From assembly GCA_027435495.1 (NCBI GenBank), contig DAHZZC010000859.1, positions 1 to 7,071 of the forward strand: a stretch of DNA of 7,071 nucleotides, written 5' to 3'. The position numbers and the translations under genes were made by a program. The stretch's first letter is position 1, and every line of letters starts with the position of its first letter. The notes beneath the pieces are model-generated. The model worked only from the letters and a program-made list of their open reading frames with translations, was not told where the DNA came from and searched no databases. Positions 1-5,888 of this stretch are shown piece after piece. The DNA is from Planctomycetales bacterium (GTDB taxonomy: Bacteria > Planctomycetota > Planctomycetia > Isosphaerales > Isosphaeraceae).

Positions 1-822
1 ATCGTGCTCTCGAGCACGCCGGCCTCGGTCTCACGCCAGTGGAGTCCGATCGCGGCACGGGCCGGTGCCGTGGTCGTCGACAATTCGAGCGCCTTCCGGA
101 TGGAACCCGAGGTCCCGCTTGTCGTCCCCGAAGTGAATCCCGCCGACATTCTCAAGCATCGAGGGATCATCGCCAATCCCAACTGCTCGACGATCCAGAT
201 GGTCGTGGCGCTCAAGCCGCTGCACGATGCTGCCCGGGTTCTTCGGGTGGTCGTCAGTACGTATCAATCGGTCTCGGGCGCCGGTCAGAAGGGGATTCAC
301 GAGCTGGAAGAGCAGGCCGCGGCCGTCTACCGAGGCGAGGCTCCGCCTTCTCCGTCCAAGTTCGCCCACCCGATCCTTGGCAATTGCATCCCACAGATCG
401 ATGATTTCCTCCCGACAGGCTATACCAAGGAGGAAATGAAGATGGTTCACGAGACGCGGAAAATCCTGGGAGATCCGACGATCGACGTCAGCCCAACCTG
501 CGTCCGGGTGCCGGTGGCGTTCAGCCACAGCGAGTCGATTCTGGTTGAGACCGAGCGGCCGGTCACGGTGGAGGAGGCCCGGGCGCTCTGGGAGCAGGCG
601 CCGGGGATCACGGTGGTTGACGATCCCCTGGCGCGATCGTATCCCCTGGCCGCCACGGCGGCTGGTCGTGACGACGTCTTCGTCGGCCGGATTCGTCCGG
701 ACCTTGGCCGGCCCAACGCCCTGCTGTTCTGGTGCGTGAGCGACACCCTGCGAAAGGGCGCGGCGACGAACGCCGTCCAGATCGCCGAGAAGCTGGTGGA
801 GCTGGCTCCGGTGGGGGTTTGA
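1..822 (+). CDS. asd: Aspartate-semialdehyde dehydrogenase, 3' part (5' end outside window)
   Basis: This enzyme makes L-aspartate 4-semialdehyde from 4-phospho-L-aspartate with NADPH, the branch point to lysine/diaminopimelate, threonine and methionine; it is cytoplasmic. The visible 273 residues (numbered from the window edge) lack the start codon and roughly the first 60 residues of a usual ~335-residue protein, including most of the NADP-binding Rossmann half. The active-site motif NPNCSTIQ is intact, with the nucleophile Cys at residue 62 (bases 184-186). Other family residues are present: Gln89 before SGAG, Arg169 in CVRVPV and the general base His176 in SHSE. The C-terminal hallmark RKGAATNAVQIAEKL is also present. 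The phosphate loop region reads STPASVS where many homologues have SAGGSVS. The gene is followed after 27 bp by truA on the same strand, so the two are probably cotranscribed. The identification is secure; only the length is incomplete. Confidence 0.97.
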   Translation: MVLSSTPASVSRQWSPIAARAGAVVVDNSSAFRMEPEVPLVVPEVNPADILKHRGIIANPNCSTIQMVVALKPLHDAARVLRVVVSTYQSVSGAGQKGIHELEEQAAAVYRGEAPPSPSKFAHPILGNCIPQIDDFLPTGYTKEEMKMVHETRKILGDPTIDVSPTCVRVPVAFSHSESILVETERPVTVEEARALWEQAPGITVVDDPLARSYPLAATAAGRDDVFVGRIRPDLGRPNALLFWCVSDTLRKGAATNAVQIAEKLVELAPVGV

Positions 823-849
823 GGCGGTGCCGAGCCGATCCCCGATCCG

Positions 850-1593
850 ATGCGCAACATCAAGCTGATCCTTTGCTACGACGGGACCGAGTTCCACGGC
901 TGGCAGCGCCAGCCCTCGCTTCGGACCGTGCAGGAGGTCCTGGAAGAAGCCATCGAGCGGCTGACCGGTGTCCGCCCGACGACGACGGCCTCAGGGCGGA
1001 CGGATGCCGGCGTCCACGCGATGGGGCAGGTCGTTCATTTTCTGACCGCCTCTCGGCACGAGCCCGAGACTTTCGTCCGGGCTCTCAATGCAATGTTGCC
1101 GAGAGACCTCCGGATTCTGGATGCCGCCGAAATGCCCCAAGCGTTCCACGCAACGCTCGATGCCCGATCCAAGCGCTATCGCTACACGATCGATAATGCC
1201 CGGATCGCCAGTCCATTCCAGCTCCGGTATAGCTGGCACGTTCCAAGGCCGCTCGACGCCGGCGCGATGGGCCGCGCTGGCGCCTCGCTCCTGGGCCGCC
1301 ACGATTTCCGGAGTTTCGAGACCGACTGGCCGAACCGGATGAGCAGCGTTCGGACCATCTTCGATGTGGCTGTCGCCCGCGATGGCGACCTGGTCACGAT
1401 CGAGGTCGAGGCGGATGGCTTCCTCTACAACATGGTCCGATCGATCGCGGGGACGCTGGTGCTGGTCGGACAGGGGAAACGGCCCGAGTCGTGGGTCGCC
1501 GATGTCCTCGCGGCGCAGGACCGGGTCGAGGCCGGACCGACCGCTCCGCCGCAGGGCCTTTTTCTTTTGACCGTCCGCTACTCACGGACCTGA
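850..1593 (+). CDS. truA: tRNA pseudouridine(38-40) synthase TruA
   Basis: TruA converts uridines 38-40 in the tRNA anticodon stem to pseudouridine. The 247-residue length is typical of the family. Visible motifs: the N-terminal YDGTEFHGWQRQP (residues 10-22), which is the family signature; the catalytic loop ASGRTDAGVHA with the catalytic Asp at residue 52; the conserved Tyr110 in KRYRY; and FLYNMVRSIAGTL (191-203) with the conserved Arg197. The protein ends with the typical AP-x2-GLFL-x-VRY segment. No in-frame start lies between the asd stop and the ATG at 850, and the family signature begins right after it, so this start is well supported. No good Shine-Dalgarno sequence lies just upstream, which suggests coupling to translation of asd or an SD-independent start. 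It sits 27 bp after asd and 21 bp before the glycosyltransferase gene. Confidence 0.98.
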   Translation: MRNIKLILCYDGTEFHGWQRQPSLRTVQEVLEEAIERLTGVRPTTTASGRTDAGVHAMGQVVHFLTASRHEPETFVRALNAMLPRDLRILDAAEMPQAFHATLDARSKRYRYTIDNARIASPFQLRYSWHVPRPLDAGAMGRAGASLLGRHDFRSFETDWPNRMSSVRTIFDVAVARDGDLVTIEVEADGFLYNMVRSIAGTLVLVGQGKRPESWVADVLAAQDRVEAGPTAPPQGLFLLTVRYSRT

Positions 1594-1603
1594 GCCGACG
1601 AAC

Positions 1604-1608
1604 AAGGA
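1604..1608 (+). promoter_or_regulatory. Ribosome binding site of the GT4 glycosyltransferase gene
   Basis: AAGGA lies in the 21-bp gap after truA, 6 nt before the ATG at 1615. It supports that start and continued translation of the same transcript. Confidence 0.6.
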
Positions 1609-1614
1609 TTCGAG

Positions 1615-2814
1615 ATGCGGATCGTCCACATCATTACTCGGTTGATCCTGGGCGGAGCGCAGGAGAATACCCTCCTGACCGTGGACGGTCTCCATCACGA
1701 CCACGGCGACGACGTCACTCTCATCACAGGGCCGGCCGAGGGCCCCGAGGGCGACCTGTTCGACCGCGCCGAAGCACGCGGTCTGAAGGTCGAGCTCATG
1801 CCGGAACTGGTCCGCGCCATCCGGCCAATGACCGACCTGCTCGCGTACGGAAGGCTCCGGGCTTCGATCCGCCGCCTGGCGCCCGAGGTTGTCCACACGC
1901 ATAGCTCGAAGGCAGGCATCCTGGGACGTGCCGCCGCCTGGGACGAGCGCGTCCCGGCGATCATCCACACGATCCACGGACTACCGTTTGGCCCGTTCGA
2001 GACGCCGATGAAGAACCGCCTCTACATCGCGCTGGAGCGTTGGGCGGCCCGGCGCTGCGATGCGATCGTCGGCGTCTGCGACGCGATGGCCGAGCAGGCT
2101 CTGGCCGCTGGGGTGGGCCGTCCCGAGCAATACTCAACCGTCTACAGCGGGATGGACGCCGACGCCTTCCTCAATCCACCCCGATCGCGCGAGGAGGTCC
2201 GGCGCGAGCTGGGGCTGGCCGACGAGGAGGTCGCCTTCGCGACGGTCGCCCGGCTCTTCGAGCGGAAGGGGCACGAGGATATCCTCGCGATCGCTTCTCG
2301 GGTGATCGCCGAGAACCCGAAGGTCCGATTCGTCTGGATCGGCGACGGCATCCTCCGCGACCGGCTCTCGGCGGAGATCGCGCGACTGGGACTCTCGCGC
2401 TCATTCATCCTGACGGGCCTGGTCCCGCCTGGCCGAATCCCCGAGCTACTTCAGGCCGTCGACGCGGTGATCCATCCGAGCCTCCGCGAGGGACTGGCGA
2501 GGGTACTGCCGCAGGGATTGCTCGTCGGTCGGCCGGTGATCAGCTACGACGTCGACGGCGCGCGCGAGGTTGTTCTGACCGAGACCGGCATCTTGCTGAA
2601 GCCGCGCGACCTCGGCGGTCTGGCCTCCGGAATTCTCCGCCTTGCAGCCGATCCGGCGCTCCGGGCGACGATGGGTGCCGAGGGGCGCCGACGGTTCGCC
2701 GATCGGTTCCGCCATGAGACGATGACCCGCGAACTACGGTCACTTTACGAGCGGCTGCTCACCCACCCCGCGCCGGGACGTCGCCAGATTGGGAACGTCG
2801 TCGACCGACGGTGA
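1615..2814 (+). CDS. GT4-family (GT-B fold) glycosyltransferase
   Basis: This 399-residue protein is a cytoplasmic, retaining-type glycosyltransferase expected to transfer a sugar from a nucleotide-sugar donor, probably onto a lipid-linked or envelope glycan acceptor; donor and acceptor cannot be read from sequence. The N-terminal Rossmann domain opens with MRIVHIITRLILGGAQ, whose Gly13-Gly14 pair is the family's acceptor-side glycine loop. It continues with VVHTHSSKAGILGR (92-105) and HTIHGLPFG (118-126). The C-terminal domain starts near TVYSGMD (175-181) and carries the donor phosphate-binding residues Arg213 and Lys218 in VARLFERKGHE. The sugar-binding motif is SLREGLARVLPQG (289-301): Glu292 is present, but the second Glu of the usual E-x7-E is a Gln (Gln300), a substitution that also occurs in active GT4 relatives. 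No signal peptide or membrane helix is seen. Its last 25 codons overlap, tail to tail, the membrane glycosyltransferase gene on the other strand. Confidence 0.92.
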   Translation: MRIVHIITRLILGGAQENTLLTVDGLHHDHGDDVTLITGPAEGPEGDLFDRAEARGLKVELMPELVRAIRPMTDLLAYGRLRASIRRLAPEVVHTHSSKAGILGRAAAWDERVPAIIHTIHGLPFGPFETPMKNRLYIALERWAARRCDAIVGVCDAMAEQALAAGVGRPEQYSTVYSGMDADAFLNPPRSREEVRRELGLADEEVAFATVARLFERKGHEDILAIASRVIAENPKVRFVWIGDGILRDRLSAEIARLGLSRSFILTGLVPPGRIPELLQAVDAVIHPSLREGLARVLPQGLLVGRPVISYDVDGAREVVLTETGILLKPRDLGGLASGILRLAADPALRATMGAEGRRRFADRFRHETMTRELRSLYERLLTHPAPGRRQIGNVVDRR

Positions 2815-4449
2815 GTTGGCCTCCTTCACGATGGCGAGGTAGAGCGCCTGCTTCTTCCCCTTCGTCAGCCGGTATCCGTCGATCTCCTCAACGACCTCGA
2901 CATCGAGTCCGAAGTGGCTTCGCATGACAGGGATCTCGAAGTCGAGAAGGACGGTGGCCACCGATCGTCCACCGCTGATGTGCCGGAAGAAGCCGTCGCG
3001 GTCGCGGATCAGTGCGATCGGGTGGCCCAGCTCGTAGACGATTCCGGGCTCCTGATATTCGAGCAGGACCGGCTCGATTGCGAGACTTCGCGAGAGCTCG
3101 CCCAGCTTCCGGCCGACGACCCGAGATGTTCGCGCCGGCTCGCCGATCGGGATCACCCATCCGGTCGCAAGGATGAGGACGATCGCCCAGCAACCGGCCA
3201 GAGCGAAGATGGCCTGCTCGGACTGGCCTCGCCTCAGCATGGCGACCCCGGCAACCGTCCCCACGGCGATCAGCCCGGCGAGTACGATCAGGGGACCAAA
3301 CAGAGGGCCCGAGAGGATCACAGCGGCCCCGATGAGGGCGAGCGCGAGGCCCGCTCCAATCGTCGCCAGCATGGCCACCGAGAGACGGCCGAGACGAAGA
3401 CCTCGGATGTTTTCGCGGCGATCCGCCATCGCAACGATCGCCCAGGCCACCAGCAGCGCGCACGAGGGGAACGCTGGCAGATAGTAGTGAATCAGCTTGG
3501 TTCGGAAGCACTCCAGCAGGATCATCGGACCGGCGATCCAGCCGAGCAGATAGGCAAGAGTTGGGTCGGACCTCCGACGGGCCCAGGCGACAGCGATCCC
3601 GACCGGCAGGAGGGCCGACCACGGATAGAAGACCACCGCCGAGACCGTCGCATAATAACCGGGGAATCCGCCATGAGTCTCGACGTCCTGCGAGACCCGA
3701 CGGAGGATCTGGTCGCCGACAGCGAAACGGAGGAACTCGCCGCGCGAGGCGATCGTCGCCGCAGCGAACCAGGGCAACGTCAGCAAGACGAAGCTGGCGA
3801 GGCCCCATTTCAGATGCAACCGCCTTAAGGACGGCCAGGTCCACCCCCACCACCTCGCTAACATCGCCGAGACCCCAACGAACGCCAGGCCGACCGGCCC
3901 CTTGGTGAGGAATGCCAGGTTGAGCCCCGTCCAGAAGAACGCGGCGGCCATCGGCGATTCGCGATGACTCAGAACCCAGAGCGCCGCCTGACAGCCCAGC
4001 AGCCAGAGCGCCAGCGTGGCATCGGTGGTCGCGAGTTTGGCCTCGGCCGCGACGATCGGGGCCGTCGCGTAGGCGAGCGCGGCAAGCGTCCCACACCGGG
4101 CGCCGAACATCCGGCGCCCGAGCCACCAGACCCCCAGCACGGCCGAGGCTCCGGCCGTCGCGGAGACCAGTCGAGCGGCGAACGGGTTGTCGCCAGCCAT
4201 CGCCGTCGTCAGGCCCATCAGCCAGTAGATCAGAATGGGCTTGTGATAGCGGGGCTCGCCGTTGAAGCTCGGGAGCAACCAGTCACCGGATTGCCGCATC
4301 TCGCGGACGGCAACCGCGTACCGAGGCTCATCGCGGTCCCAGAGACCGGTCCGATCGTTACCGGCCAGGTTGATCGCCAGGGCCATCACAAGGATCGCGA
4401 TCGGCTCGGCCCAGATCCATCGATTCGTCCGCAATGGCGATGGAGGCAC
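2740..4449 (-). CDS. ArnT/PMT-like (GT83-type) integral membrane glycosyltransferase
   Basis: This 569-residue GT-C-type membrane enzyme is expected to move a sugar from a polyprenyl-phosphate donor to an acceptor on the outer face of the cytoplasmic membrane, as ArnT does with aminoarabinose on lipid A and PMTs do with mannose on proteins. The first helix (about 11-29) is followed by the catalytic-loop signature LWDRDEPRYA (36-45), with Asp40-Glu41 in the place of the acidic pair essential in this class. PILIYWLMG (71-79), TKGPVGLAF (182-190) and RTKLIHYYLPAFP (316-328) are further family marks. About a dozen hydrophobic helices extend to residue ~435. The last ~130 residues are soluble, likely periplasmic. 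The GTG start at 4449-4447 is chosen because AGGAGG lies 5 nt upstream and helix 1 follows at once. An ATG at codon 22 would cut helix 1. The frame stays open far upstream to 5055, but that stretch is antisense to the next gene and lacks family features. Substrate is unknown. Confidence 0.92.
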   Translation of the reverse strand: MPPSPLRTNRWIWAEPIAILVMALAINLAGNDRTGLWDRDEPRYAVAVREMRQSGDWLLPSFNGEPRYHKPILIYWLMGLTTAMAGDNPFAARLVSATAGASAVLGVWWLGRRMFGARCGTLAALAYATAPIVAAEAKLATTDATLALWLLGCQAALWVLSHRESPMAAAFFWTGLNLAFLTKGPVGLAFVGVSAMLARWWGWTWPSLRRLHLKWGLASFVLLTLPWFAAATIASRGEFLRFAVGDQILRRVSQDVETHGGFPGYYATVSAVVFYPWSALLPVGIAVAWARRRSDPTLAYLLGWIAGPMILLECFRTKLIHYYLPAFPSCALLVAWAIVAMADRRENIRGLRLGRLSVAMLATIGAGLALALIGAAVILSGPLFGPLIVLAGLIAVGTVAGVAMLRRGQSEQAIFALAGCWAIVLILATGWVIPIGEPARTSRVVGRKLGELSRSLAIEPVLLEYQEPGIVYELGHPIALIRDRDGFFRHISGGRSVATVLLDFEIPVMRSHFGLDVEVVEEIDGYRLTKGKKQALYLAIVKEANSPSVDDVPNLATSRRGVGEQPLVK

Positions 4450-4454
4450 AACTC

Positions 4455-4460
4455 CCTCCT
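4455..4460 (-). promoter_or_regulatory. Strong ribosome binding site that fixes the GTG start of the membrane glycosyltransferase
   Basis: On the minus strand this reads AGGAGG, a full match to the anti-SD of 16S rRNA, 5 nt before the GTG at 4449-4447. It is the best evidence for the 569-residue form rather than a form of 771 residues beginning at 5055. Confidence 0.8.
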
Positions 4461-4467
4461 GGAGAGA

Positions 4468-4485
4468 CGGGACGTCCCGACGTCG
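4468..4485. repeat. 12-bp perfect palindrome with an adjoining 8-bp palindrome; possible operator
   Basis: CGGGACGTCCCG (4468-4479) is a perfect 12-bp palindrome. CGACGTCG (4478-4485) is a second perfect palindrome that shares its first two bases with the first. As a result GACGTC occurs twice, 8 bp apart (4471-4476 and 4479-4484). The pair lies 19 bp upstream of the GTG start of the minus-strand gene. It could be an operator for a dimeric regulator or a hairpin in the 5' leader. In GC-rich DNA short palindromes also arise by chance, so the functional reading is uncertain. Confidence 0.35.
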
Positions 4486-4569
4486 CTTCCTACCGGCGTC
4501 TGCCGAGAGGATAATGGAAGTTCGACGATTCGAGGAGAGGAATTTGAACGCCCGAGGGACACGCCCAGG

Positions 4570-5880
4570 ATGAACGAGCACCGGACGGAGGCCGCCTGCC
4601 TCCTTCAAGATGGAGCCCTTTATCGGAACCGGATTGGTCTCGAACCCACCGACCGCGAGGGTGATCTCATCTTCGCCGGCTTCAAGGCCGGCGCCTTTTC
4701 TCTCTACTTCGGCGACGCTCCCATCTACCACTTCGACCTGGAAGGAAGGTGGCAGCGCGCGTACCTCGACGGCCTGCACTACCTCAAGGGACTCGACGGT
4801 ACGGTCCACGCGATCGACCGGGTTCGCGAGGGTCCAAACCTCATGCTCCACCGGCGAAAACTCGCGTTCGGCGAGGCGGCCGACCTCGATGCCCACATCC
4901 GATCGTTGGCGCTCGACCTCGATGGCCGATTGGACTCCACGAGACTCCACGGGACTTTTCCACCCGTCGAAAAGGCCACTCCACTCTCGTTTTCCAGGCT
5001 CCACGACTTTCTCGAGTCCATCAGCCGCTGGGACCCCGATGCCTGGTTCCGCCATCGCGAGCAGTACACCGCCGTCTACGGTCCGCTGCCCTTCCTGCCA
5101 CCCGACTCTCCAGGCGCGGTCGTCGTTCAGGCAACCCTAGGTCACGCCGACGGCCATACATTCGCACTTGCAAAATCGGAAGAATTCTACAAGCGTAATT
5201 ATGAAGAATTCGCTCAGCACGTCCGCGACGTCGCGGCGCTCTGGGGACGTCGACTCGCTCAGGCCCGGTCCGTCTTCCTCGCCGGAGACGACGTCCTGCA
5301 TCAGCCAGTCTCGACCGTCGAAGCCTATCTCGAGGCCATCGCCTCAAACCTCCCCAGCAGCCGCGATGCCTTTGAAAACGAGATCCGAATCGAGGGAGCC
5401 TTCACCTTCCTCGACGACTTCGATGGAATCGATCACGGCGTCGACGATTGGCGACGCCTCGCCAATCGCGGTCTGCTTCGCGTCAACCTCGGTGTCGAAT
5501 CGGGCGACACCGATATCCGTGAAATTTATGAGAAATCATGGAAGGAATCTTCCTTGAGAGAGATCGTCTCGCGACTGAAGGCGGCCGGGATCGGTGCGAG
5601 CGTGTTGACGCTGGTCGGCGCGGGTGGGCCCGATCGCGCGGAGTCGCACGTGGAGCAGACGGCCCGACTGGTCGAATCGCTCGATCTCGGCCGGGGAGAT
5701 TTCGTCTTCTTGCTCGACCAGGCCGAGATCCGCGATTCGGAAGCTTCTCCAACAGGATTCCGCTCGCTCCAGTCCGAGGAAAAGAGCGAGCAGCAGCGAA
5801 GGATGATCGCGGCGATGGCCCCGATGAAGCGGCGAGGCGTGAAGGTGCTTCCCTATCGGCTGGAGAAGCAGGGGATCTGA
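4570..5880 (+). CDS. Radical-SAM-fold protein lacking all cluster cysteines (putative pseudoenzyme)
   Basis: This 436-residue protein is probably soluble and of unknown function. Residues ~180-385 align by eye with the barrel of B12-independent radical SAM proteins of the COG1032 type. Marks are the strand VVVQATLG (184-191), SVFLAGDDVL (234-243), LGVESGD (307-313, like the SAM-contacting segment), LKAAGIGASVLTLVGAGG (336-353), SHVEQTARLV (359-368) and LGRGDFVFL (373-381). After QATLG, active relatives carry the CX3-4CX2C motif for the [4Fe-4S] cluster. Here the segment reads HADGHTFALAKSEEFYKR (192-209) with no Cys; the only Cys of the protein is residue 10. No other frame at that place encodes a CxxxCxxC, so a simple frameshift does not explain the loss. 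Residues ~33-105 form a separate module (SLYFGDAPIYHFDLEGRW and KGLDGTVHAIDR) of no known function to me. The ATG at 4570 is the only plausible start. The next gene follows after 8 bp. Family call fairly sure; lack of catalysis is inference. Confidence 0.8.
   Translation: MNEHRTEAACLLQDGALYRNRIGLEPTDREGDLIFAGFKAGAFSLYFGDAPIYHFDLEGRWQRAYLDGLHYLKGLDGTVHAIDRVREGPNLMLHRRKLAFGEAADLDAHIRSLALDLDGRLDSTRLHGTFPPVEKATPLSFSRLHDFLESISRWDPDAWFRHREQYTAVYGPLPFLPPDSPGAVVVQATLGHADGHTFALAKSEEFYKRNYEEFAQHVRDVAALWGRRLAQARSVFLAGDDVLHQPVSTVEAYLEAIASNLPSSRDAFENEIRIEGAFTFLDDFDGIDHGVDDWRRLANRGLLRVNLGVESGDTDIREIYEKSWKESSLREIVSRLKAAGIGASVLTLVGAGGPDRAESHVEQTARLVESLDLGRGDFVFLLDQAEIRDSEASPTGFRSLQSEEKSEQQRRMIAAMAPMKRRGVKVLPYRLEKQGI
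5161..5220 (+). other. AT-rich pocket at the lost iron-sulfur site, with a 9-bp direct repeat
   Basis: Only 24 of these 60 bases are G or C, and 8 of 20 codons end in G or C, far below the surrounding gene. The pocket lies just after and partly within the place where the radical SAM cysteine loop would be (5128-5220). GAAGAATTC occurs twice in frame (5179-5187 and 5203-5211), 24 bp apart, each encoding Glu-Glu-Phe. This may mark local sequence replacement or duplication, or only relaxed codon use. Confidence 0.6.
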
Positions 5881-5883
5881 GGT
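5879..5883 (+). promoter_or_regulatory. Ribosome binding site of the nucleotidyltransferase gene, overlapping the upstream stop codon
   Basis: GAGGT begins within the TGA stop of the radical-SAM-like gene (5878-5880) and lies 5 nt before the ATG at 5889. A ribosome ending the first gene would cover this site, which points to translational coupling of the two genes. Confidence 0.65.
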
Positions 5884-5888
5884 AGATC

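Larger units (their letters stand above)
4450..4569. promoter_or_regulatory. Divergent intergenic region between the membrane glycosyltransferase and the radical-SAM-like gene
   Basis: These 120 bp are the only sizeable non-coding stretch in the window and must hold the start signals of two divergent genes. On the minus side there is an AGGAGG Shine-Dalgarno. On the plus side GAGGG (4554-4558) lies 11 nt before the ATG at 4570, a weak to moderate site. GATAAT at 4510-4515 resembles a -10 box for the plus-strand gene, but the matching -35 position (TTCCTA, 4487-4492) is poor, so no promoter is firmly called. The direct repeat TTCGA occurs at 4521-4525 and 4529-4533. Confidence 0.5.

Noticed and set aside
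31..897. 288-codon open frame on the minus strand over asd
   Set aside because: It is antisense to the clearly conserved asd gene, and its translation has no recognisable domain.
2796..2810. Small hairpin (CGTCG-TCGAC-CGACG) near the convergent ends as a terminator
   Set aside because: It has only five base pairs, no T-run, and lies inside coding sequence of both genes; GC-rich DNA yields many such stems.
2914..3828. 304-codon open frame on the plus strand
   Set aside because: It is antisense to conserved transmembrane segments of the glycosyltransferase and gives a charged, low-complexity protein without known motifs.
2888..4126. 412-codon open frame on the minus strand
   Set aside because: It is an out-of-frame shadow of the membrane glycosyltransferase gene, rich in Arg, Gly and Asp with no family motif; long spurious frames are normal at this GC content.
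3964..4569. Upstream extension of the radical-SAM-like frame on the plus strand
   Set aside because: It is low-complexity Arg/Gly/Pro-rich translation antisense to the membrane glycosyltransferase; the recognisable protein begins after the ATG at 4570.
4450..5055. 202-residue upstream extension of the membrane glycosyltransferase frame on the minus strand
   Set aside because: It is antisense to the radical-SAM-like gene, lacks membrane or domain features, and a GTG with an ideal AGGAGG lies just before the first helix at 4449.
5128..5223. Frameshift or sequencing error hiding a CxxxCxxC motif
   Set aside because: I read the other two forward frames here; neither has the cysteine spacing, and the frame continues correctly into the conserved barrel on both sides.
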